Numbered from the stretch's first letter, positions 1-5,320 are shown. The stretch: 5,321 bases of DNA from SG8-40 sp035528435 (GCA_035528435.1 DATKYN010000015.1:1-5321); one strand, 5' to 3'. The notes: a model not told the origin generated them from the letters alone. Numbers and translations are program-made.

Positions 1-1
1 T

Positions 2-304
2 CAGGCTCTGGCACAGATTCAGTCGTGTATCAATTTCGGTCAATCCGCTTGTATGTGGGGTGAAATTACCATCAAGGATGGTGGCGTCGAGCAGAACAAC
101 TTCGACACCTTCCGTGTTGCCCGCATCAACGAAGCGCCGAAGGAGCTCAACACTCACTTCATCAAGAGCGACGCTGTTCCTGGTGGTCTTGGCGAGCCGG
201 GTACCGCGGTTGTTCAGCCGGCGATTGCAAACGCGATCTTCGCCGCGTCTGGCAAGCGTCCCCGTACCCTGCCGTTCACGCCGGAGAACATCAAGGCTGG
301 CTAA
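2..304 (+). CDS. Molybdopterin-binding subunit of a xanthine dehydrogenase/isoquinoline 1-oxidoreductase-type hydroxylase (C-terminal fragment)
   Basis: The gene is cut by the left edge. The open frame runs from base 2 to the TAA at 302-304 and gives 100 residues; the first ATG inside it (53) is internal, not the start. The fragment matches the C-terminal end of large molybdenum hydroxylase subunits. It has the INFGQSACMWGEIT segment (residues 10-23), a paired NNFDTFRVARINEAP segment (32-46), and VPGGLGEPGTAVVQPAIANA (59-78). In GGLGEPGT, Glu65 aligns with the catalytic glutamate that activates the Mo-bound water in this family. The wording of these motifs is closest to the IorB branch, whose members pair with a small 2Fe-2S subunit and hydroxylate N-heterocycles or aldehydes. 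The substrate cannot be told from this part. A hairpin and a strong terminator follow, so this is the last gene of its operon. Family is confident; the subfamily is an inference. Confidence 0.88.
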   Translation, partial: QALAQIQSCINFGQSACMWGEITIKDGGVEQNNFDTFRVARINEAPKELNTHFIKSDAVPGGLGEPGTAVVQPAIANAIFAASGKRPRTLPFTPENIKAG

Positions 305-312
305 TTGAAATA

Positions 313-349
313 TTCGGGTCCGGCTCCCACAAGGAGCTGGTTCCCCGAA
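313..349 (+). other. Two-part imperfect hairpin in the 3' UTR of the molybdoenzyme operon
   Basis: Bases 320-327 (CCGGCTCC) pair with 333-340 (GGAGCTGG), with one G-U pair around a CACAA loop. Below a small internal loop, 313-318 (TTCGGG) pairs with 344-349 (CCCGAA). No U-tract follows, so it is not a terminator itself. It sits 14 bases before the intrinsic terminator and could protect the mRNA 3' end. The structure is visible in the sequence; the role is an inference. Confidence 0.45.
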
Positions 350-362
350 GGCATTAGAAAAG

Positions 363-393
363 ACCCTTCAGCGCCAGCTGGAGGGTTTTTTTT
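363..393 (+). terminator. Intrinsic terminator after the molybdoenzyme subunit gene
   Basis: A 10-bp stem (ACCCTTCAGC, 363-372, with GCTGGAGGGT, 377-386; one G-U pair) carries a GCCA tetraloop and runs into eight Ts (386-393). It lies 59 bases past the TAA of the molybdoenzyme gene and ends 65 bases before the xdhC start, so the two genes are likely separate transcription units or are linked only by read-through. Confidence 0.9.
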
Positions 394-458
394 CGGTGGC
401 CGTGATGGCGCGGCTGATCTAGAATCGTTATTTCCGGTTGGATAGAACGGGTAGTGTT

Positions 459-1481
459 ATGGACAGCGTTGATCTGCAAGTGTTGAGAAGCAGCGTGGTA
501 TGGCGCGCCGAGGGCCACAAAGTTGTGTTGGTGACAATTGTCGAAACCTGGGGCTCGTCACCAAGGCCGGCCGGTGCCATGCTTGCGGTGCGTGACGATG
601 GCATCGTGGCCGGATCGGTCTCTGGCGGATGTGTCGAGGACGATCTGATTTGCAAGATCCGGGACGAATCCCTGCAGGTGGAACGCCCTCAAGTCGTGAC
701 ATATGGCATGACGAAGGAGGAGGCCGAGCGATTTGGTCTGCCATGCGGGGGAACCCTGCAGCTTGTGCTGGAACAGGTAACTGATGATGCGGTCCTGTCA
801 GAGCTTCTAGAACGGGTCGAGCGGCACGAACTGGTGACACGTACCTTAAATATGGAGACTGGGCGGGTCAAACTCGAAGCAGCCAGCAGGGCAGATACGC
901 TTTCTTTTGATGGTAATACGCTGAAAGGCGTCTACGGTCCACGGTGGCGCTTGCTGATCGTTGGGGCTGGGCAATTGTCGCGCTATGTAGCGCAAATGGC
1001 GCAGGCGCTTGACTACCATGTCACCGTTTGTGACCCGCGCGAGGAATATGCGGACACCTGGGACATCGAAGGTGCAACGCTTGACCGTGGTATGCCAGAC
1101 GACGTTGTCCTGGCGATGAATCTGGACTCGCATAGCGCTGTTGTGGCGGTTACACACGATCCGAAAATCGATGATCTGGCGCTGCTTGAAGCTCTCAAGT
1201 CTCCAGCATTTTACGTAGGCGCGTTGGGCTCACGGCTCAATAGTGAGAAGCGTCGAGAGCGCTTGGCATTGTTCGATCTGTCGCAGGCGGAACTCGATCG
1301 TTTGCACGGACCTGTTGGGCTGCGGATCGGCAGCAAGACACCGCCGGAAATTGCCGTTGCGATTCTTGCCGAAATGACTGCTGTACGTCATGCGATAGAT
1401 CTGACAAAAATCGGGTCTACCGAGAGCAAGCAAGCCGGTGTGGATGGGAATCAGGCCGTGTGCGTTACGGCGACGGCCTGA
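459..1481 (+). CDS. xdhC: XdhC family molybdenum-cofactor maturation protein
   Basis: A cytoplasmic 340-residue protein. XdhC-type proteins bind molybdenum cofactor, see to its sulfuration and hand it to apo-xanthine dehydrogenase-type enzymes. The N-terminal XdhC/CoxI domain shows WGSSPRPAGAML (31-42), VSGGCVEDDL (54-63) and LPCGGTLQLVLE (94-105), with two cysteines (58 and 96) in glycine-rich contexts typical of the family. The C-terminal Rossmann-like domain begins at RLLIVGAGQLSR (164-175), followed by VCDPREEY (190-197), VGALGSRLNSEKRRERL (253-269) and the terminal signature HGPVGLRIGSKTPPEIAVAI (283-302). Length is usual for the family and both domains are intact. An in-frame TTG at 438 would add seven residues. 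I prefer ATG 459 because the alignable family sequence starts at MDSVDLQVLR and an ACGGG (447-451) lies 7 bases upstream, though this ribosome site is weak. The likely client is the molybdoenzyme encoded immediately upstream. Confidence 0.93.
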   Translation: MDSVDLQVLRSSVVWRAEGHKVVLVTIVETWGSSPRPAGAMLAVRDDGIVAGSVSGGCVEDDLICKIRDESLQVERPQVVTYGMTKEEAERFGLPCGGTLQLVLEQVTDDAVLSELLERVERHELVTRTLNMETGRVKLEAASRADTLSFDGNTLKGVYGPRWRLLIVGAGQLSRYVAQMAQALDYHVTVCDPREEYADTWDIEGATLDRGMPDDVVLAMNLDSHSAVVAVTHDPKIDDLALLEALKSPAFYVGALGSRLNSEKRRERLALFDLSQAELDRLHGPVGLRIGSKTPPEIAVAILAEMTAVRHAIDLTKIGSTESKQAGVDGNQAVCVTATA

Positions 1482-1503
1482 AGCCGCTTCTGAAATTTGG
1501 TTT

Positions 1504-1535
1504 AATCGGGAGCCTTGCGGCTCCCGATTTCTTTT
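1504..1535 (+). terminator. Intrinsic terminator after xdhC
   Basis: A perfect 11-bp stem (AATCGGGAGCC, 1504-1514, with GGCTCCCGATT, 1519-1529) and a TTGC loop run into TTTCTTTT. It lies 22 bases after the xdhC stop and only 33 bases before the SDR start codon, which leaves little space for a separate SDR promoter downstream of it. Confidence 0.9.
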
Positions 1536-1555
1536 GAACTGGTCAACGGAACAAC

Positions 1556-1562
1556 GAAAGGA
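1556..1562 (+). promoter_or_regulatory. Ribosome binding site of the SDR gene
   Basis: GAAAGGA lies 6 bases before ATG 1569 and decides the start. The longer reading from TTG 1515 would begin inside the terminator loop and has no ribosome site. A second ATG at 1564 opens only ATG-GAA-TGA, whose stop overlaps the real start codon. Confidence 0.8.
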
Positions 1563-1568
1563 CATGGA

Positions 1569-2324
1569 ATGAGACTGGATGGCAAGGTGGCAATCGTAAC
1601 TGGAGGTGGATCCGGCTTTGGTGAGGGGATCGCGAAACGGTTTGCGGAAGAAGGCTGCAAGATTGTCGTGAACGATATAAATGACGATGGTGGGCAGAGA
1701 GTTGCGAAAGAGATCACGGCTGCAGGTGGCGAGGCTGCGTACGTCAACGGCGATGTATCCAAGGACGCTGACTGGGCAGTGATGCTTAAGTTTGCGTTGG
1801 ATACTTTCGGGGATCTCGACATCGTTATTAACAATGCCGGTACGACGCATCGAAATCAGCCAGTCCTCGACGTAACGGAAAAAGACTTTGACCGTGTTTA
1901 TGCCGTCAATGTGAAGAGCCTTTATCACTGTGCCCGTAACATCGTTCCGCACTTTCGCAAGAAAGGTGCAGGCGTGTTCGTCACTATTGCATCGACCGCG
2001 GGTGTACGGCCACGACCCGGTCTGGTCTGGTACAACGGCAGCAAGGCAGCGGCGATTGTCGCGAGCCGTGCAATGGCGGTTGAGCTCGCGCCTGACAAGA
2101 TTCGCGTAAATGTGGTGAATCCGGTTGCCGGGGACACGCCGCTGCTGGCAGAGTTTATGGGTGCGGACACGCCGGAGATCCGGGAGAAATTTGTTTCTTC
2201 GATTCCTCTGGGGCGTTTCAGTCAGCCCCGTGATATCGCGAACGCATGTCTTTACCTGGCTTCCGATGAGGCGGATTTCATCACTGGTGCGTGTATTGAA
2301 GTCGACGGCGGGCGTTGCGTTTGA
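1569..2324 (+). CDS. Classical short-chain dehydrogenase/reductase (SDR), FabG-like
   Basis: A soluble NAD(P)-dependent oxidoreductase of 251 residues, the usual length for classical SDRs. Visible parts are the TGGGSGFG cofactor-binding loop (11-18), an acidic residue ending strand 2 (Asp36 in VVNDIN, which favours NAD over NADP), the GDVS motif (61-64), NNAG (88-91), and the full catalytic set Asn114, Ser142, Tyr155 and Lys159 (the last two in YNGSK). The NPVAGDTPLL segment (184-193) replaces the common PG turn with PVAGDTP, and the C-terminus ends EVDGGRCV. The protein resembles those annotated as 3-oxoacyl-ACP reductase-like or glucose 1-dehydrogenase-like, but the substrate cannot be read from the sequence. 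It stands in its own unit between terminators. It may act on an alcohol or ketone from the same catabolic context as the molybdoenzyme or gcdH, which is only a guess. Confidence 0.92.
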   Translation: MRLDGKVAIVTGGGSGFGEGIAKRFAEEGCKIVVNDINDDGGQRVAKEITAAGGEAAYVNGDVSKDADWAVMLKFALDTFGDLDIVINNAGTTHRNQPVLDVTEKDFDRVYAVNVKSLYHCARNIVPHFRKKGAGVFVTIASTAGVRPRPGLVWYNGSKAAAIVASRAMAVELAPDKIRVNVVNPVAGDTPLLAEFMGADTPEIREKFVSSIPLGRFSQPRDIANACLYLASDEADFITGACIEVDGGRCV

Positions 2325-2387
2325 ACGTGGTGTAGAGGTCATGTTCGGGTGAGAACGCCCTATTGGTTTTAGCCCGGGATCTGGCAT

Positions 2388-2418
2388 AAAAAAGCACGCT
2401 TCGTAAGCGTGCTTTTTT
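2388..2418. terminator. Bidirectional terminator between the convergent SDR and gcdH genes
   Basis: A 14-bp perfect stem has its A6 (2388-2393) paired with T6 (2413-2418) and GCACGCTT (2394-2401) paired with AAGCGTGC (2405-2412), around a three-base loop. Both strands give a GC-rich hairpin followed by a U-tract. It lies 63 bases after the SDR stop and 28 bases beyond the gcdH stop, so it serves both genes. Confidence 0.92.
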
Positions 2419-2446
2419 GTTCCCTTTTGAATATCCGCGGCAGGTC

Positions 2447-3640
2447 CTAGGCGCCGGTAAACGCCTGCAACCCTGTTTGTGCCCGACCTAGTATAAGGGC
2501 ATGGATGTCATGCGTGCCCTCGTAGGTGTTTACCGCTTCGAGATTCATCAAGTGGCGAATGACGTGATACTCGTCAGATACGCCATTCCCGCCATGCATG
2601 TCCCGGGCGGTCCGGGCAATCTCGAGCGCCTTGCCGCAAGAGTTTCGCTTGATCAGTGAAATCATCTCCGGGGCTGAGCGGCCCTCATCCATCAATCTCC
2701 CGACACGTAATACGGATTGCAGGCCGAGCGTGATTTCAGTTTGCATGTCTGCCAGCTTCTTCTGGACCAGTTGATTGGCGGCTAGGGGGCGGCCAAACTG
2801 TTTCCGCTCCATGACATATTCTCTTGCCGCCTGCCAGCAGAACTCCGCCGCGCCCAGCGCTCCCCAGGCAATGCCGTAACGGGCCTTGTTGAGGCAGCCG
2901 AACGGGCCTTTCAGACCGCGTACTTCCGGGAGAAGGTTTTCGTCGGGAACGAATACATCGTTCATCACGATTTCACCAGTAATGGACACACGCAAGCTGA
3001 ACTTCCCCTCGATCTTGGGGGTGGTGAGCCCGGTCATGCCCCGCTCGAGGATGAACCCGCGAATGACGCCCTCGTCATCTTTGGCCCAAATAACCAGCAC
3101 ATCGGCAACCGGAGAGTTTGTGATCCACATCTTGGCGCCCTTGAGTGTCCATCCGCCATCGACCTTGCGAGCGCGGCTGATCATGCTCCCGGCATCGGAA
3201 CCGTAATCCGGCTCGGTAAGTCCGAAGGCCCCGATTTTCTCGCCACTCGCGAGAGACGGAAGGTATTTTCTGCGCTGTTCTTCCGTGCCGTAGGCGTAAA
3301 TCGGATACATAACGAGGCTGGACTGCACGCTCATCATCGAACGATATCCAGAATCGATGCGCTCGACTTCACGCGCGATTAACCCGTAGCAGACGTGATT
3401 GACGCCGGCGCAGCCATATCCGTCTATCGTCGAACCCAGAAATCCCATTTCCCCCATCTCGCCGAAAACATCCCTGTCAAAACGTTCGTCACGGTGTGCT
3501 TGCAGCACGCGTGGCATTAGTTTTTCGTCGCAAAAGGCACGCGCGCTATCGGCAACGATTCGCTCCTCCTCACCGAGTTGCTCATGAAATAAAAAAGGAT
3601 CCGACCAGACGAATGAAGGGCGATTGGAAGGTGCGTTCAT
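2447..3640 (-). CDS. gcdH: Glutaryl-CoA dehydrogenase
   Basis: A cytoplasmic FAD enzyme that oxidises and decarboxylates glutaryl-CoA to crotonyl-CoA in lysine, tryptophan and glutarate breakdown, passing electrons to ETF. The 397 residues match the family length. Typical acyl-CoA dehydrogenase parts appear in order: an N-terminal helical domain, FGLTEPDYGSDAG (139-151), KMWITNSPVADVLVIWAK (170-187), then the C-terminal helical domain with RKQFGRPLAANQLVQKKLADM (279-299). Glutaryl-CoA-specific signs are the YRSMMSVQSSLVMYPIYAYG stretch (99-118), where Arg100 and Ser104 match the residues that hold the glutaryl carboxylate, GPFGCLNKARYGIAWG (245-260), and NTYEGTHDIHALILGRA (371-387) with catalytic base Glu374. 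The start is ATG 3640; a weak CGGA lies upstream. The common LysR-regulator and CoA-transferase neighbours are not in view; a lipoprotein gene lies 91 bases upstream on the same strand. Confidence 0.95.
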   Translation of the reverse strand: MNAPSNRPSFVWSDPFLFHEQLGEEERIVADSARAFCDEKLMPRVLQAHRDERFDRDVFGEMGEMGFLGSTIDGYGCAGVNHVCYGLIAREVERIDSGYRSMMSVQSSLVMYPIYAYGTEEQRRKYLPSLASGEKIGAFGLTEPDYGSDAGSMISRARKVDGGWTLKGAKMWITNSPVADVLVIWAKDDEGVIRGFILERGMTGLTTPKIEGKFSLRVSITGEIVMNDVFVPDENLLPEVRGLKGPFGCLNKARYGIAWGALGAAEFCWQAAREYVMERKQFGRPLAANQLVQKKLADMQTEITLGLQSVLRVGRLMDEGRSAPEMISLIKRNSCGKALEIARTARDMHGGNGVSDEYHVIRHLMNLEAVNTYEGTHDIHALILGRAQTGLQAFTGA

Positions 3641-3731
3641 GGGTGTAATCCGTTGTGAGAGAGACAGGTAAAGCCGGGAAATTGTACATGCTGGCCACGC
3701 GACCCGGGGTGAAGTCGGCTCGCCTCAAGCA

Positions 3732-3995
3732 CTATTCGTATTTCTTTTCCGAGCAGATGTCGAAACCGTCCCGCCAACCGGCTGCGTACATGGCATCGTC
3801 TTCGAAGCGGGTTTCGTCCCGAGTTGTTCCGGCGGCCCGCCGTGAACTGTCGCAGCCGTCCGTGTAACCATCTCGAAAGGAAGGGGGGTATCCCGCAAGA
3901 TTAACCTGGGATTTGTCTGTCTGGGTCGGAGAGGTACTGCAACCGATCACCAACAGTGCAACAGCATAGAGGTGTACGTGCTTTGGTTTTGTCAT
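3732..3995 (-). CDS. Small outer-membrane-type lipoprotein with paired G[YW]xDG motifs
   Basis: An 87-residue protein of unknown function. It begins with a short lipoprotein signal peptide: MTKPKHVH, a hydrophobic run LYAVALL, then lipobox VIGC with the lipidated cysteine at residue 19. Serine at +2 argues for sorting to the outer membrane. The mature part of about 69 residues holds YPPSFRDGYTDGCDS (36-50) and MYAAGWRDGFDIC (69-81), two similar G[YW]xDG[CF]D motifs 30 residues apart, with cysteines 48 and 81 that could form a disulfide in the periplasm. I recognise this as a kind of small proteobacterial lipoprotein but know no assigned role. The frame stays open upstream to a GTG at 4088, but the signal peptide fixes ATG 3995; no good ribosome site is visible. 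No terminator separates it from gcdH 91 bases downstream, so read-through is possible without implying a shared function. Confidence 0.78.
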   Translation of the reverse strand: MTKPKHVHLYAVALLVIGCSTSPTQTDKSQVNLAGYPPSFRDGYTDGCDSSRRAAGTTRDETRFEDDAMYAAGWRDGFDICSEKKYE

Positions 3996-4075
3996 GGGCG
4001 AAGTTTTCTGCTGACCGGGAAAGATGCCTTGTTGACCAGGTTCGTCAAAGTAATTCTGATTTTCGCACAAGGAGC

Positions 4076-4101
4076 GGCGGGCAATCACCCGCCAATTTTT
4101 T
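4076..4101 (+). terminator. Terminator-like hairpin on the + strand without an obvious gene
   Basis: GGCGGG (4076-4081) pairs with CCCGCC (4088-4093) around a six-base loop, followed by AATTTTTT on the + strand. No + strand gene ends here; the nearest one is the SDR, far upstream. It lies in the 294-base gene-free stretch 3996-4289, upstream of the lipoprotein start. It could stop antisense transcription or act in the lipoprotein leader. Confidence 0.4.
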
Positions 4102-4130
4102 GATGATCAGTGCGCGAATCCTGCGCCCCC

Positions 4131-4167
4131 AAAAAAAAGCGCCCGATAAGGGAGGAAATCGGGCGCT
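4131..4167 (-). terminator. Intrinsic terminator of the GlrR-controlled gene (- strand)
   Basis: On the - strand, AGCGCCCGAT (4167-4158) pairs perfectly over 10 bp with ATCGGGCGCT (4147-4138), a ten-base loop between, and runs into an eight-U tract (4138-4131). It lies 123 bases past the stop of the membrane-protein gene and closes that unit ahead of the lipoprotein gene. Confidence 0.85.
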
Positions 4168-4169
4168 CC

Positions 4170-4188
4170 AATGCGCTTTGAGCGCATT
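4170..4188 (-). other. Second hairpin directly preceding the terminator
   Basis: AATGCGCT and AGCGCATT form an 8-bp perfect stem with a three-base loop, two bases away from the terminator stem. The pair of hairpins plus U8 ends a long 3' UTR (4168-4289) that otherwise shows no coding sense. Such an end is also typical of 3'-UTR-derived small RNAs, but no sRNA is demonstrated. Confidence 0.5.
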
Positions 4189-4289
4189 GCGTAAAACGTG
4201 TGACAGGCCAGTGGATCAGGGTTGCATGTTCAATTATTTCTGTCTCGAGCCAGAGAAGTTTTGTTGAAATGACTAGTTGTCAAACGCTG

Positions 4290-4919
4290 CTAGCTCAGCG
4301 ATACCACTGAGCCATTCACCAATTGGACTCTCTCGCCGACCGAAAATTCTGGCGGTTGGTGCTCGTAAATCGTTCGCAAGCTGCCATCTTCCATGCGCAG
4401 ACGCACGATAAAGCTGATCGCTAACTGTTGATCATTGCCCGAAAACGCGCTGCGCTTCGATGTTTTGGCCAGTATCGAGGCCGGGAACGATGACCCTTTG
4501 TTGTTACTGCGGGATTCGGCAAATTCAAGCCGACCTGATGCGGAGTGCTCCACCGGCATTTGCAGTTCATGCCGCTCGATAGAATCGATTACGCCACAAC
4601 GAGAGCAAGGAGGTGCGAGGGTCTGGCTGAAGCGTTGGCTCACACGCATCACCATCGGTTTGTCGTTGTCCCCGGCGTTCCGCAATGCGCTGCGCGTGAG
4701 ACCGACGTGCGTTGGCGTGGTAACAGCTGAGGCGACCGGTTTATCGGAAATACTTTTGCGTTGCCGGAAATCGTTGCCTCGCGAAAAGAAATCGTCTTTC
4801 TTGGCAGCGACAGCAATCTGGCCGGTCAGGGCAGCAACCCCAATGCCTCCAAACGTAGCAGCGGAGAAGATGGCGCAGCACGCAAGCGGAAGAAAGAGGC
4901 GCGTTTTCTCGTTGCTCAT
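4290..4919 (-). CDS. Membrane-anchored or exported CxxCG protein, SlyB/glycine-zipper-2TM-like but lacking the zipper
   Basis: A 209-residue protein of unknown function. Residues 1-8 are polar, with positives, followed by a hydrophobic segment (about 9-38, LFLPLACCAIFSAATFGGIG then VAALTGQIAVA) that is either an uncleaved anchor or a signal peptide. There is no clear lipobox with the usual spacing. A low-complexity polar linker (40-98) leads to APPCSRCGVIDSIE (102-115), a CxxCG motif, and the C-terminus reads SFIVRLRMEDGSLRTIYEHQ (169-188), then PPEFSVGERVQLVNGSVV (189-206). These two ends resemble beta-proteobacterial glycine-zipper 2TM/SlyB-like envelope proteins. In those, a glycine-rich double helix usually lies between them; here residues 120-165 are polar and glycine-poor. 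An in-frame ATG at 4991 would add 24 residues and has an AAAGGG upstream, but a sigma-54 promoter overlaps that codon. ATG 4919, with a weak GGACC, is therefore preferred. It forms a single-gene unit under probable GlrR/sigma-54 control. Confidence 0.72.
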   Translation of the reverse strand: MSNEKTRLFLPLACCAIFSAATFGGIGVAALTGQIAVAAKKDDFFSRGNDFRQRKSISDKPVASAVTTPTHVGLTRSALRNAGDNDKPMVMRVSQRFSQTLAPPCSRCGVIDSIERHELQMPVEHSASGRLEFAESRSNNKGSSFPASILAKTSKRSAFSGNDQQLAISFIVRLRMEDGSLRTIYEHQPPEFSVGERVQLVNGSVVSLS

Positions 4920-4974
4920 ACGAACTTGGTCCGAATTCTTGTGATGTTGCCGATGGAATTGTATGAACTTCCAA

Positions 4975-4990
4975 AGCAATGATGATGCCA
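4975..4990 (-). promoter_or_regulatory. Sigma-54 (RpoN) promoter, -24/-12 type
   Basis: The - strand reads TGGCATCATCATTGCT. It matches the consensus TGGCACG-N4-TTGCW at every fixed position except two (C6 to T, G7 to C), with the invariant GG (4989-4988) and GC (4977-4976) exactly ten bases apart. Transcription would start near 4964, giving a leader of about 45 bases to ATG 4919. A NtrC-family activator gene (GlrR type) lies directly upstream and a fitting activator dyad is centred about 100 bp before the predicted start. Confidence 0.75.
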
Positions 4991-5054
4991 TATTTTTTGC
5001 ACCCTTTAAAACATGTGCTTAAGTCGAATATTTATTGTGGTTGTTGAGAAGCTG

Positions 5055-5072
5055 TGTCGCCGTTTGGAGACA
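5055..5072 (-). promoter_or_regulatory. Probable GlrR (QseF) upstream activator site, TGTC-N10-GACA
   Basis: The sequence TGTCGCCGTTTGGAGACA is an 18-bp dyad: TGTC and GACA ten bases apart, with inner CC and GG also in register. From memory of work on enterobacterial glmY/glmZ control, GlrR binds TGTC-N10-GACA. The dyad centre (5063.5) is about 100 bp upstream of the predicted sigma-54 start, a normal enhancer distance. An AT-rich stretch (about 5027-5037) lies between the two and may ease looping. Only one site is seen, where E. coli glmY has several. Confidence 0.65.
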
Positions 5073-5109
5073 GATCCGGGGTCGGCTATTAACTTATTGT
5101 TATGCTGGG

Positions 5110-5135
5110 AAAAAACATGGCCCGGCCCTGGCATG
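5110..5135 (-). terminator. Probable terminator after glrR (- strand)
   Basis: On the - strand, CATGCC (5135-5130) pairs with GG-CATG (5121-5116) with one bulged base, followed by six Us (5115-5110). It lies 23 bases after the glrR stop. It would keep the next gene dependent on its own promoter. The stem is imperfect, so confidence is moderate. Confidence 0.55.
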
Positions 5136-5158
5136 GCTACGAGCAGGCTTTTCGAGCG

Positions 5159-5320
5159 CTACAAGGCTTTGAAAAGCTTAGGGTCGAGATGGTGTCTTTG
5201 CAGCAGTTTGTAGAATTCGGTGCGATTGCGTTTCGCGAGTTTGGCAGCTTGTGTCACGTTTCCGCCCGTAATCTTGAGTATTTTCGCAAGATACTCCCGC
5301 TCGAATTCGCCTCGCGCGGA
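5159..5320 (-). CDS. glrR: GlrR/QseF-type sigma-54-dependent response regulator (C-terminal fragment)
   Basis: The gene enters from the right edge; only the last 53 residues and the TAG (5161-5159) are in view. They form the Fis-type helix-turn-helix (HTH_8) that ends NtrC-family activators: EFEREYLAKILKITGGNVTQ (5-24), then AAKLAKRNRTEFYKLLQRHH (25-44) and LDPKLFKAL. The NVTxAAxxAxRNRTEFYKLLxRHxLD wording is characteristic of GlrR (QseF, YfhA), the partner of sensor kinase GlrK/QseE. It sets this protein apart from NtrC, whose equivalent region differs. The receiver and AAA+ domains lie outside the window. GlrR works with RpoN; in enterobacteria it activates the small RNA gene glmY and a promoter of rpoE. 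The gene immediately downstream carries both a fitting operator and a sigma-54 promoter, so it is a likely target. Confidence 0.87.
   Translation of the reverse strand, partial: SARGEFEREYLAKILKITGGNVTQAAKLAKRNRTEFYKLLQRHHLDPKLFKAL

Noticed and set aside
438..458. TTG start of xdhC seven codons upstream.
   Set aside because: There is no ribosome site before it, and family similarity starts at ATG 459.
1515..1568. N-terminal extension of the SDR gene from TTG 1515.
   Set aside because: It begins inside the terminator loop and has no ribosome site; GAAAGGA before ATG 1569 and the family start MRLDGKVAIVTGG decide otherwise.
1564..1572. ATG-GAA-TGA mini-frame overlapping the SDR start codon.
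   Set aside because: Overlapping stop and start could couple translation, but so short a frame next to a ribosome site easily arises by chance and nothing else supports it.
1230..2387. A 385-codon open frame on the - strand opposite the end of xdhC and all of the SDR gene.
   Set aside because: It is antisense to two clearly conserved genes, rich in Arg, Ser and Pro in the manner of shadow frames, shows no recognisable domain and would overlap the bidirectional terminator region.
3681..3686. TACAAT on the - strand upstream of gcdH as a -10 box.
   Set aside because: A 5-of-6 match, but no acceptable -35 hexamer lies 16-18 bases upstream, and gcdH may also be read from the lipoprotein gene.
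3996..4088. Extension of the lipoprotein gene to GTG 4088.
   Set aside because: It would put 31 polar residues before a textbook lipoprotein signal peptide.
3956..4267. A + strand open frame of 103 codons through the hairpin-rich intergenic stretch.
   Set aside because: It reads through three hairpins and an A8 run, is antisense to the lipoprotein signal peptide, and has no recognisable features.
4435..4944. A 169-codon + strand open frame opposite the CxxCG protein gene.
   Set aside because: Its sequence shows no domain, while the - strand frame has a signal/anchor, a CxxCG motif, a matching terminator and a promoter.
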